64,000 nucleotides of DNA from assembly GCF_021728295.1 (NCBI RefSeq), contig NZ_JAKJXE010000017.1, forward strand, positions 1-64,000, written 5' to 3'. This DNA is from Pseudomonas petrae (GTDB lineage: Bacteria; Pseudomonadota; Gammaproteobacteria; Pseudomonadales; Pseudomonadaceae). Below the pieces are notes generated by a model. That model worked only from the letters and a program-made list of their open reading frames with translations. It was not told where the DNA came from and searched no databases. This document shows positions 17,389-26,004 of the stretch, piece by piece; within the stretch, counting starts at the first letter, position 1, and each line of letters starts with the position of its first letter. A program made the position numbers and the translations under genes.

Positions 17389-18422
17389 CAGAACACCTCG
17401 ACCGCGAGTGGCTGTCGCTCGACCAGGTCGCCGATCGGCGCGAGGCTCAGGCCCAGTTCGTCGGCCAGTGCCAGGAACGCCGCTTCTTCAGCGGGCTCCA
17501 CGGCAATCAGCAGGCCGCCGCTGGTTTGCGGGTCGCACAGCAGCAACTTCTGCGCCTCAGTCAACGCGCCGATGCGCTCGCCATAGCTGTCGTAGTTGCG
17601 GTGGGTGCCGCCGGGGATGCAATCCTGCTCGATGTAGAAATCGACACTGCCCAGACGCGGCACGGCAGCAGCATTCAGCCGTGCAGTGACCTGACTGCCG
17701 TCGGCCATTTCAACCAGATGCCCGAGCAAGCCGAAGCCTGTGACGTCGGTCATGGCCGCTACGCCGGTCAGCCTGGAAAAACGGCTGCCCGGTTTGTTCA
17801 GCGTGCACATCACGTCGCGCGCCAGGCCGATGTCTTCGTCGCGCAGCAGGCCTTTTTTCTCGGCGGTGGTGAGGATGCCAATGCCCAGCGGCTTGGTCAG
17901 GAACAGTTTGCAGCCCACGGTGGCGGTGTCGTTGCGCTTCATGAAGCGCTTCTCCACCAACCCGGTGACCGCCAGGCCGAAGATCGGCTCCGGCGCGTCG
18001 ATGGAGTGACCCCCAGCCAGCGGGATGCCCGCTGCATCGCACACCGCACGCCCGCCGCGGATGACCTCGCGGGCGATTTCCGGAGCCAGCACGTTGACCG
18101 GCCAGCCCAGAATGGCGATGGCCATCAACGGATCACCGCCCATGGCGTAGATGTCGCTGATGGCGTTGGTCGCGGCGATGCGGCCGAAGTCGAACGGGTC
18201 GTCGACGATGGGCATGAAGAAATCGGTGGTGGACACGACGCCCTTTTCGTCGTCGATGGCATAGACCGCCGCGTCATCGCGGGAGGCATTGCCGACCCAC
18301 AGGCGCGGGTCGAGGTTCTGCGCGCCACTGCCGGCGAGGATGGTTTCCAGCACCTTGGGCGAGATCTTGCAGCCGCAGCCGGCGCCGTGACTGTATTGGG
18401 TGAGACGAATCGGGTCGGTCAT
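17388..18422 (-). CDS. selD: Selenide, water dikinase (selenophosphate synthetase)
   Basis: A 344-aa enzyme that makes selenophosphate from selenide and ATP. The N-terminal Gly-rich loop HGAGCGCK has Cys16 and Cys18 followed by Lys19, so the catalytic position is Cys, not selenocysteine. The ATP-binding AIR synthase fold is recognisable (NASRDDAAVYAIDDEKGVV, ATNAISDIYAMGGDP, GGHSIDAPEP). The ATG at 18422 gives the canonical N-terminus MTDPIRLTQYSHG; the upstream in-frame extension is made of REP and simple-sequence DNA. It is the first gene of the selD-mnmH pair. No selA, selB or selC is in the window. Confidence 0.95.
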   Translation of the reverse strand: MTDPIRLTQYSHGAGCGCKISPKVLETILAGSGAQNLDPRLWVGNASRDDAAVYAIDDEKGVVSTTDFFMPIVDDPFDFGRIAATNAISDIYAMGGDPLMAIAILGWPVNVLAPEIAREVIRGGRAVCDAAGIPLAGGHSIDAPEPIFGLAVTGLVEKRFMKRNDTATVGCKLFLTKPLGIGILTTAEKKGLLRDEDIGLARDVMCTLNKPGSRFSRLTGVAAMTDVTGFGLLGHLVEMADGSQVTARLNAAAVPRLGSVDFYIEQDCIPGGTHRNYDSYGERIGALTEAQKLLLCDPQTSGGLLIAVEPAEEAAFLALADELGLSLAPIGDLVERQPLAVEVF

Positions 18423-18484
18423 GGGAAGCCCCTGAGTTTCAAGGCGCCGAAGTCTACCAGAGGCGCCGGTGGGTTGAAGGGTTG

Positions 18485-18524
18485 CTGGATGGCTGGCTGG
18501 CTGGCTGGCTGGCTGGATGGCTGG
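18485..18524. repeat. GGCT tetranucleotide repeat upstream of selD
   Basis: Six uninterrupted GGCT units (18491-18514) followed by GGAT and GGCT. The tract is 63-102 bases upstream of the selD start codon, within its likely promoter or leader region. Confidence 0.85.
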
Positions 18525-18535
18525 ACACGCGATTT

Positions 18536-18690
18536 TCGTAGGACCGGCTTCAGCCGGGAAAGCATCTGATGCCACACCGCAAAACTGATGGTGTCCACAC
18601 CGGCCTCTTCCCGGATAAAGCCAGTCCTACAGCCAAAACCGCGTGCTGTCAGTAGAACCGGCTTCAGCCGGGAAGGCGTCAGATGCCATA
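18536..18690. repeat. Three REP palindromes
   Basis: REP-type palindromes of both orientations occur near 18537-18562, 18599-18632 and 18650-18680. They fill most of the gap between selD and the MFS transporter gene. Confidence 0.8.
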
Positions 18691-18711
18691 AGGCAAAACG
18701 GATGCCTTTCC

Positions 18712-19860
18712 TCAGCCCTTCGCCATCCGTCGCGCCGTCAGGACCTGGGCCAGCATCAGCGCGCCGACGCAGAGCAGCGCTTCCCGCAGACCGATTAGGT
18801 GGGCAGCAAAACCAATCAGCGCCGGCCCCAGCAAAATCCCGCAATAGCCGATCCCGGTAATCACCGCGATCGCCAGCCCCGCCGGCATCCCGGTCTGTGC
18901 ACCGACCACCGAGCAATACACCGGAAACGTATTGGACAACCCCAACCCGATCAGCGCGAAGCCCAGCAGGAACAGTGGCCACGGCTCCAGCAGGATCGCC
19001 ATGGCAAACCCGACCATCACCAGCAGCCCGCCGCCGATCAGCAGGTTCACCGCGCCGAAACGGTTCCTCAACCAGTCCCCGGAAAAACGCCCCGCTGCCA
19101 TGGTCAGGGAGAACACCGCGTACGCGCCGCCGGCCACCGACAAATCGATCTGGTGCATTCGGTTCAGGAACACCGCGCTCCAGTCGAGCATCGCGCCCTC
19201 CACCAGCAGCGCGATGAAGCAGAGAATCCCGACGATCACTACGTTGGTGGTCGGCCGGGCGAACGGCGCTGATGGATCATCCGCGCCGTGGGGCACCAGG
19301 TAGCGCGCGTGCCAGAGCAGCATCCCGGCAATCAACGCCACCACCACGGCCACCGCCAGCAACGGCGACGCGCCCAGCCACAGCAGCAAGGTCATCAACA
19401 GCGCACTGCCGATGCCGCCGAGGCTGAACAGCCCGTGGAACCCCGACATCATCGGCCGCCCATGATCGCGCTCGACCATCAGGCCCTGCACGTTCATCGC
19501 TACGTCGATACTGCCCAGGCCGGCGCCAAACACCGCCAGCGCCACTGCCAGCCCCGGCAGAGAGGACAGCGTAGCGAGCAACGGCAGCATGCAGCAGATC
19601 AACGCGCCGCCAATCAACGAGACAAACCGGCAGCCCTTGCGCGTGGTCAGCATTCCCGCCAACGGCATTGCCAGCATTGAGCCGAGGCCGAAGCACAAGA
19701 GCAGCAGGCCGAGCTGGGCTTCTTCAAGGCCGGCGCGTTCGCGGGCGAAAGGGACCAACGGCGCCCACGCACCCAGCGACATGCCGGACAGCAGAAATGT
19801 CAGGCGATAACTCCACAGGTGAACGAAGACGGGGGCATGAACGGATTGAGCAACTGACAC
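18712..19860 (-). CDS. MFS transporter, YbjJ-like
   Basis: A 382-aa major facilitator superfamily protein with about 12 hydrophobic segments. The N-terminal half starts at LTFLLSGMSLGAWAPLVPFARERAGL, resembling the YbjJ-type MFS proteins. The start is uncertain: the frame extends to 20001, but that part encodes REP sequence (NGLFPAEAGPTG), so the GTG at 19860 is chosen, although its Shine-Dalgarno is weak. The gene stands alone between REP clusters. Substrate is unknown; YbjJ-like proteins are generally annotated as putative exporters. Confidence 0.8.
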   Translation of the reverse strand: MSVAQSVHAPVFVHLWSYRLTFLLSGMSLGAWAPLVPFARERAGLEEAQLGLLLLCFGLGSMLAMPLAGMLTTRKGCRFVSLIGGALICCMLPLLATLSSLPGLAVALAVFGAGLGSIDVAMNVQGLMVERDHGRPMMSGFHGLFSLGGIGSALLMTLLLWLGASPLLAVAVVVALIAGMLLWHARYLVPHGADDPSAPFARPTTNVVIVGILCFIALLVEGAMLDWSAVFLNRMHQIDLSVAGGAYAVFSLTMAAGRFSGDWLRNRFGAVNLLIGGGLLVMVGFAMAILLEPWPLFLLGFALIGLGLSNTFPVYCSVVGAQTGMPAGLAIAVITGIGYCGILLGPALIGFAAHLIGLREALLCVGALMLAQVLTARRMAKG

Positions 19861-19937
19861 AGAAAACAACCTGAACGGGTCTGCGCGACCGGCAGACGGT
19901 GAATGAAAAAGCGCGATCCCTCGCGCAGGCATTTCTC

Positions 19938-20215
19938 CCGTGGGACCGGCTTCAGCCGGGAAGAGGCCATTGTGAACACCTTGATTGTCGCGGTGTGGCA
20001 CTTGACGCCTTCCCGGCTAAAGTCGGTCCCTCCGATGAAGGACAACATGCATCCACTGCAGGCGCCGGCTTGCTGGCGAGAGCGGTGTGTCAGTCACCCT
20101 TTCACGTGTCTGACAGATCAGTTTCGCCAGCAAGCCGGCTCCTACAGCACCTCCCCCAACCTGGGATCGGCGACATAACGCCTGACGCTTTTCCGGCTGA
20201 AGCCAGTCCTACCGA
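19938..20215. repeat. REP cluster and long intergenic inverted repeat
   Basis: REP palindromes lie near 19940-19965, 20010-20035 and 20186-20212. Between them is another common Pseudomonas repeat with arms near 20061-20081 (gccggcttgctggcgaga) and 20126-20150 (cgccagcaagccggctcc). Nothing else is visible in the gap between the MFS gene and treS. Confidence 0.8.
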
Positions 20216-20241
20216 AAATAAGAGGCCAGGTCCGTAACCGA

Positions 20242-22311
20242 TCACATCATCGGTGCCGCCATGCTCACCACGCGCAACGCCAGGCCTTCATAGGCGTCCA
20301 GCGTGATGGTGAATTCACCCTCTTCGGTCAGATCGCCTTCGACCCGTTCGTTGATGATGTCCACCACCGGGCCCGGCGCGATGCCCGGCAGGTGCAGGGT
20401 CTCGACGATGGCCTCTGAACTGAAGTTCAGCGCGGTGATCTGCGTGCCCTTCCCGGCCGGCAATTCATGAACCATGATCAGCAGCCCCGGGTGCTCGACA
20501 TCCGGAATCAGAATCTGCCGGCTGGCAGCAATGTCGTAGGCACGGCGCACGGCCAGCAGTTTTTTCAGCTGCGAGGCGAACGAATCCGGCCGCTTCAACT
20601 GCTCGACGAGGCTGCCGTACAGCGCGCGAGCCCGAGGCATGCCACCTGCCGAGATTTCGCAATCCGGGTCCATGTCGACCAGGTCATAGCCACCGCGATG
20701 GATCCAGCGGGTATCGCCATCGCCCATCAGGTGCGCCACCTGCTCGGCCGGCAGCGGCAAGGCGCCGACCAGGTCCCAGCCCGACAGCGCGAACACGCCC
20801 GGTTGCATGGCGTTGAACATCACCAGCAGCAAATGAATGTGCTGGATTTTGTCGATGTCGGCGGCGGTCATGCTGTCCAGCTCACGAATGCCCAGCGCGG
20901 CCGTGATGATGCTTGCCGTGGTGCAGGACACGCCATTGGTGACGAACTTCAAGTTATAGGGCGCGTGCTCGCCCGCCAGACGCTCGTACATCTCCTCGCG
21001 AATGTGCTCGCGCAGGATATTGCCCGGGAACGTCTGCCCCTGATACAGGTACTGATCGTGGGCGTGCAGCGTCCAGAAATGCACCAGTTCCAGGGTCAGT
21101 TCGTCGTGGTTCTGCAACGCGTGAATCAGCGATGCAGGGTCGATGCCGAAATCATGCACCTGGCGGAGCATCAGCCGCAGAAATTCGGTGCGACCGGTCA
21201 GCAGCGCGTGCTGGTAGGCCGGACGGGTGACGAAGTCATAGGACAGGTCGGCGCCGCCGTGGGACATCGCCGCGATGTCGTCGATGGTCAGGTTCAGCTC
21301 CTGGAAGCTGAAGCCGCCAGCCTTGCGGATCGCCCCGGCGAGCAACTGGTTGCCGGTGATCGACAGCGGGTGGCTTTCGGACCACGCCGTGCCGTCGGCC
21401 TTGCGCTCGACGCCGAGGAAGCCATTGGCGTCCAGACGCAAGACCCGCGCGCCCATTACGTCGATGGCGTGCAGGGCGTCGCCAATGATCATTTGCTGCG
21501 CGGCGAAACTCGGGTCCAGCCAGTTCAGCGACGGCTGGCCTTCCTTGAAGTAATGCAGATAGACCCAGCGGCGGTCCTTGCCGTCGACGCCGGTCACAAT
21601 GGGCGTGGCGCTCCAGTCGGTCTCCTTGACGCCAGGCTCGAAGAAGATCACCCGCTGCAACTGGCCGACGATGTAGTGCTTGTCACGCAGCGCATCGACG
21701 GTGGCGGCCTGCAGGTTGACGGCGTCGCGTCCGGCCGGGACCTCCGGGAGCAGCGACCAGTCTTCTTCCTTGATCTCCACCATGTGGTAGAGGCCCGGGT
21801 ACTCTTCGTAGGCCATCTCGGCCAGGCGGAAATCCGCGCCCTTGCCGGTGTGGGACGGGATCACGTCATCGACGACGATTGCGTTGTGCGCGGCGGCGAT
21901 ACGGCTGAGGTTGAGAAATTGGGCGTCAGTGCCCAGGTCCGAATCCACCTCGAAGCTGATCCGGTCGAAGTTGCCGTCGATGCTCGGGGTGCGCTCGCGG
22001 CCTTTCAAACCGCCGGACGCTTTCAACGGGCCGTTATGAATGCCCTGGATACCGATTTCGGACAGCGCGTGCCAGAGCTGTTCATCGCCCAGCGCTTCGA
22101 GCACCGAGCTGCCATCGCGGGTAATGATCGACGCCGGGTAGGCGGTGAACCAGACCGAACCGATGGCCGAAGCGTCCCTTGGACGAGCCTGGGCGTAAGG
22201 GCGCTGCCAGAGACGGCCCTGGCCGCCATACAATTTTGCGCGTTGCTTTGCGGCGTTGAGCATCGATTGCTCAACCAGCCATTCCACGTACTGCTTGTCC
22301 GGGGTGGTCAT
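20242..22311 (-). CDS. treS: Trehalose synthase (maltose-trehalose glucosylmutase), GH13 family
   Basis: A 689-aa GH13 enzyme that matches the single-domain Pseudomonas trehalose synthases, which interconvert maltose and trehalose intramolecularly. The alpha-amylase motifs are intact: region I VVDDVIPSHTG, region II RLDANGF with nucleophile Asp294, region III FQELN with acid/base Glu338, and region IV QNHDE with Asp403. The C-terminal beta domain is at about 600-689. There is no fused maltokinase domain and no signal peptide. It is divergent from a MocR regulator across 216 bases. Likely role is osmoprotectant or storage-sugar metabolism; other GH13 activities cannot be excluded. Confidence 0.85.
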   Translation of the reverse strand: MTTPDKQYVEWLVEQSMLNAAKQRAKLYGGQGRLWQRPYAQARPRDASAIGSVWFTAYPASIITRDGSSVLEALGDEQLWHALSEIGIQGIHNGPLKASGGLKGRERTPSIDGNFDRISFEVDSDLGTDAQFLNLSRIAAAHNAIVVDDVIPSHTGKGADFRLAEMAYEEYPGLYHMVEIKEEDWSLLPEVPAGRDAVNLQAATVDALRDKHYIVGQLQRVIFFEPGVKETDWSATPIVTGVDGKDRRWVYLHYFKEGQPSLNWLDPSFAAQQMIIGDALHAIDVMGARVLRLDANGFLGVERKADGTAWSESHPLSITGNQLLAGAIRKAGGFSFQELNLTIDDIAAMSHGGADLSYDFVTRPAYQHALLTGRTEFLRLMLRQVHDFGIDPASLIHALQNHDELTLELVHFWTLHAHDQYLYQGQTFPGNILREHIREEMYERLAGEHAPYNLKFVTNGVSCTTASIITAALGIRELDSMTAADIDKIQHIHLLLVMFNAMQPGVFALSGWDLVGALPLPAEQVAHLMGDGDTRWIHRGGYDLVDMDPDCEISAGGMPRARALYGSLVEQLKRPDSFASQLKKLLAVRRAYDIAASRQILIPDVEHPGLLIMVHELPAGKGTQITALNFSSEAIVETLHLPGIAPGPVVDIINERVEGDLTEEGEFTITLDAYEGLALRVVSMAAPMM

Positions 22312-22527
22312 GTGTTCGGGGTTCCATCTTCAAGTGGATGGGAGCGGCGGCCCAACGGCGCTGAGAGCGCTGTCCGGACCGTCCTGCCTGTGCGTGTCCA
22401 GGTTTCTGCCTAACTCTAAGAGCACCTTGGCGCGTAAACGTTGCATCGGTTGCTATGCCATGGACCGCAGCGCTGGCTAAAATCCACCGACGTGCATCCG
22501 CACCGTCGGCGCTGTTCAGGGGTTTGC

Positions 22528-23973
22528 GTGGAATTACACATCGTTATCGAGGGCCGCAAGGACCTTGCCCATCAAGTCTATGAGCAGCTGCGCGACAGTA
22601 TCGTGTCCGGCCGGCTGGCGGCGGGTGTGCAATTGCCGCCCAGTCGCCTGCTGGCGGCGCAACTGGGGTTGTCGCGCAAAACCATTTCCGACACCTACAG
22701 CCGGCTGACCTACGAAAACTATCTGGTGGGCAAGGTCGGCAGCGGCACATTCGTCAACGCCTTGAGCGCTTACAGCCCGCCTCGGCCGGCGCCTTCGGAG
22801 CTTGCCAGCGCCCACATCGTGGCGAAATGGGAACGTATTTCCCTGCCCCTGCGCCACCCGACGCGCGCGGGCACCCTGCGCTACGACTTTCTCGGCGGTG
22901 CGACGGCAAAAACCCAGTTCCCCCATGACGAATGGCGGCGCTGCGTACACCACGCGGTCCGGCAGATGTCCACCGAGCGCGGCTTCTACGGCCAGCCCGA
23001 AGGCCTGCCCGCCCTGCGCGCCGCGATTGCCGGGCACATTGCCTTTGCGCGCGGCGTCCGGTGCGTGGCCGAGGACGTGGTGGTGTGCAATGGCGCGCAA
23101 CAGGCCCTGGACCTGATCGCTCGCGTGCTGATCGAACCCGGCAGCCGCGTGGCGGTGGAAGACCCCGGTTACACACCCGCACGCCAGCTGTTTACCGCCC
23201 AGGGGGCCGAGGTGACCGGCGTGCCGGTCGACAGTGAAGGGATCATCGTCGAGCAGATTCCGGGCGACGTCTGCGCCATTTATGTCACCCCGTCCCACCA
23301 GATGCCGCTCGGCATGCCCATGAGCCTGGCACGCCGCCATGCCCTGCTGGAGAAGGCGCGACGAATCGGCGCGATCATCATCGAGGACGACTACGACAGC
23401 GAATTCCGCTACGAAGGGCGCCCGACTGACTCGTTGCAGAGCATCGACGAGCACGGCGTGGTCGCCTACGTCGGCACCTTTTCGAAAACCCTGCTGCCGG
23501 AATTGCGCCTGGGTTACGCCGTGCTGCCGGCGGCGATCCTCGAAGCGGTGATCAAGGCCAAGCAACTGACCGACTGGCACACCTCGACGCTGCCGCAATG
23601 GGCACTCAGCAAATTCATCAGCGAAGGCCTGCTCAACAAACACATCCGCCGCTGCCACAGCACCTACGCCGGGCGCCGCGAACGAATCCTGTCGCGCATC
23701 GCCGGCGACCTGTCGCTCTGGCTGGAAACCATCCCGTGCACGGCAGGCTTCCACATGGCGGTGATGCTCAAGGCCTCGCTCGATCCGGCGATCAATCTGC
23801 ACCTGCTGGTCGACCGCGCGCGGGACAAAACCCTCGGCCTGTACCCCCTCGACGGCTTCTACAGCGACGCGTCACCCCGTGATGGGCTGATGATGGGTTT
23901 CGGCGCCATCGACCTGCTCGACATCGACCCGGCGCTGGATCGGTTGCGGGATCTGCTGATGGAGTTTGGTTGA
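22528..23973 (+). CDS. MocR/PdxR-type GntR regulator with aminotransferase-like domain
   Basis: A 481-aa regulator with an N-terminal GntR winged helix (about residues 12-75; HQVYEQLRDSIVSGRLAAG, LSRKTISDTYSRL) and a fold-type I aminotransferase domain. The PLP-binding lysine lies in GTFSKTLLPELRLGY. MocR proteins bind PLP and usually control a nearby gene, often divergent. The GTG at 22528 has an AGGGG Shine-Dalgarno and starts the conserved N-terminus; the longer frame from 22441 does not look coding. Its divergent neighbour is treS, but MocR targets are more often amino-acid or vitamin B6 genes, so the target is unclear. Confidence 0.88.
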   Translation: MELHIVIEGRKDLAHQVYEQLRDSIVSGRLAAGVQLPPSRLLAAQLGLSRKTISDTYSRLTYENYLVGKVGSGTFVNALSAYSPPRPAPSELASAHIVAKWERISLPLRHPTRAGTLRYDFLGGATAKTQFPHDEWRRCVHHAVRQMSTERGFYGQPEGLPALRAAIAGHIAFARGVRCVAEDVVVCNGAQQALDLIARVLIEPGSRVAVEDPGYTPARQLFTAQGAEVTGVPVDSEGIIVEQIPGDVCAIYVTPSHQMPLGMPMSLARRHALLEKARRIGAIIIEDDYDSEFRYEGRPTDSLQSIDEHGVVAYVGTFSKTLLPELRLGYAVLPAAILEAVIKAKQLTDWHTSTLPQWALSKFISEGLLNKHIRRCHSTYAGRRERILSRIAGDLSLWLETIPCTAGFHMAVMLKASLDPAINLHLLVDRARDKTLGLYPLDGFYSDASPRDGLMMGFGAIDLLDIDPALDRLRDLLMEFG

Positions 23974-23994
23974 TCGGGGAAATTGATAGCGCCC

Positions 23995-24215
23995 ACCGGC
24001 CCCTTCCCGGCTAAAGCCGGTCCTACCAACACCGCGCGCATTCAGTAGGACCGGCTTTAGCCGGGAATGGACGCGGAGCGTCCATGGATGCGTGCCCACG
24101 CAGAGCGTGGGCACGATCATAAAATTGATGGCGCTCACACTGGCCTCTTCCCGGCTGAAGCCGGTCCCACTAACAGCAGACCGCGTACACCCTGTGGGAC
24201 CGGCGTCAGCCGGGA
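23995..24215. repeat. REP cluster with a further small dyad
   Basis: REP palindromes occur near 24001-24028, 24043-24066, 24145-24172 and 24194-24220. A dyad based on cgcggagcgtcc and cccacgcagagcgtgggcacg lies at 24068-24115 and resembles the inverted repeat at 15783-15914. Confidence 0.8.
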
Positions 24216-24218
24216 AGC

Positions 24219-24505
24219 TGTTGATCTTGATCTTCATACACATAACGCTCAGACGACGACAATCGCGACTTGGGTGCAGGCCGAACGCAGACGACGCGCA
24301 GTGGGCCGAGCCGCATGGATGCGGCGAGAGCGCCGTCAGGACATGGATGTCCGTTCGGCGCGGGCCCACGGAGCGTCGTCGGAGTGAGGGTATTCCGACG
24401 AAGGAGGAACCCAACCAGGAGCAAGCACCCTTGGTTACTTGGGGTGCTTTTCCAAGTAACTCGCCGAAGGCGAAACGTCTGCCCCCAGGCAGACGCCCTT
24501 GATCC
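24219..24505 (+). repeat. Dispersed ~290-bp element, copy C
   Basis: Third copy of the element seen at 15488-15778 and 15972-16275, in the same orientation as copy B. The palindrome GCCGCATGGATGCGGC is at 24310-24325. It is also preceded directly by a REP. The ~120 bases between it and the next gene show nothing recognisable. Confidence 0.88.
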
Positions 24506-24624
24506 TGGCGCAATAAGCCACGCCACAGGTCCAGCTGACACAATCCAATGGAACTTCTAACCCCAGAACCTGCCGACTACAGAGCTGCCGGACACACCGT
24601 CCGCTGAGAAATGGAGGCTTATAC

Positions 24625-25731
24625 ATGCCAGACGCAAACGGCAAAATCCGCTACGCAGTGGTCGCTGGAGGCTGGATCTCCCAAGGCGCTTTCATGCCGG
24701 GACTCGAACAGACCGACAACTCGGTCATGACCGCCCTGGTCACCGGCGACCCGATCAAGGCCGACCAACTGGCGGCACTGTACGACCTCAAGAGCTACCA
24801 CTACGACGAATTCGACACCCTGCTCAGCTCCGGCGAAATCGACGCCATCTACCTGGCAACCCCCAACTTCCGCCACCGCGAATTCGCCGTTCCCGCCCTG
24901 GAAGCCGGCATCCACGTGCTGCTGGAAAAGCCCATGGCCGCCAATGAAGAAGACTGCCTGGCCATCGCCGAAGCCGCCAAACGCTCGGGCGCCAAACTGA
25001 TGGTCGCCTACCGCCTGCACTTCGAGCCCGGCACCGTCGAAATGGTCCACCGCGTGCGCGCCGGCGACCTCGGCGATCTGCGCCTGTTCACCGCGACGTT
25101 CGCCCAGACCACCGACCCGGCCAACCACCGCATGCAGAGCGGCTTCGACGCAGGTCCCGTGGCAGACATGGGCCCGTATCCCATCAACGCCGTGCGCAAC
25201 CTGTTTGCCGCCGAGCCGATTGAAGTCCACGCCGTCGGCATCAAAACGCCGGGCCGTGAGATCAACACCTTCGACACGGTCAATGTGACGCTGCGCTTCG
25301 CCGAAGAGCGCCTGGCGACCTTCACCGTGAGTTACAGCCTGCCGTCCACCGAGCGTTTCCAGCTGATCGGCACCAAGGGCGAGTTCGAAGCCTCACCGTG
25401 CTTCGGTTTCGGCGAAGGCGTAGCGATTGGTTACCGCGCGATCATCGACGGCCAGACCACCGAGCACACGCACCCGGTGGTCGACCAGTTCGGCGGCGAG
25501 ACTCAGTACTTCTCCGATTGCATCCTGCAGGACCGCGAACCCGAGCCAGACGGCGACGAGGGCTGGCGCGATGTACGGGTGGTCGAAGCCATTGAACGCG
25601 CGCTGACCACCGGCCAGCCGCAGAAACTCGAGCCACTGCCGGAGCGCCCGGGCATCAGCATCGAGCAAGCCCGTCGCTTGCCGCTGGCCAAGGTGCCGGA
25701 GTACATCAATACCGATGAGCCGAATGCGTGA
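24625..25731 (+). CDS. Gfo/Idh/MocA family NAD(P)-dependent oxidoreductase
   Basis: A 368-aa protein with an N-terminal Rossmann fold (RYAVVAGGWISQGAFMP, a variant of the usual GxGxxG) and the LLEKPMA motif with the family's catalytic Lys at about 100. The C-terminal alpha/beta domain is typical of glucose-fructose oxidoreductase or inositol dehydrogenase relatives. A TGGAGG ribosome binding site precedes the ATG. Substrate is likely a sugar or polyol but cannot be named. It is separated from the aldehyde dehydrogenase by 273 bases in which no gene or clear signal was seen, so a shared operon is not certain. Confidence 0.88.
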   Translation: MPDANGKIRYAVVAGGWISQGAFMPGLEQTDNSVMTALVTGDPIKADQLAALYDLKSYHYDEFDTLLSSGEIDAIYLATPNFRHREFAVPALEAGIHVLLEKPMAANEEDCLAIAEAAKRSGAKLMVAYRLHFEPGTVEMVHRVRAGDLGDLRLFTATFAQTTDPANHRMQSGFDAGPVADMGPYPINAVRNLFAAEPIEVHAVGIKTPGREINTFDTVNVTLRFAEERLATFTVSYSLPSTERFQLIGTKGEFEASPCFGFGEGVAIGYRAIIDGQTTEHTHPVVDQFGGETQYFSDCILQDREPEPDGDEGWRDVRVVEAIERALTTGQPQKLEPLPERPGISIEQARRLPLAKVPEYINTDEPNA

Positions 25732-26004
25732 CCGTGCGTATTGATCACGCGTTGCTGCACGTCAATCAGGCGTCGCCGCCTACCGCGCGGTGATCACGGT
25801 GCAAAAGCCCGGCCATTTTGATGGCCGGGATTTGCTCGGCACCTCATTGCGGCGCGCCTTGCGGCTGAAAAAATGCAGTTGTATGATGACTGTCGACTTT
25901 GCGACGAGCCGCTGAGCTTGTCGCCGCTACGCTTCATACGATCTCGAATTCCCCATCAGGCGCCATGCCTGATCGATTCGCCCCAAAAATAACAGGAGAA
26001 GCAG

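Noticed and set aside
20467..22413. A 648-codon frame opposite treS
   Set aside because: treS has intact catalytic motifs and correct length; the antisense frame is a GC-rich codon shadow without recognisable domains.
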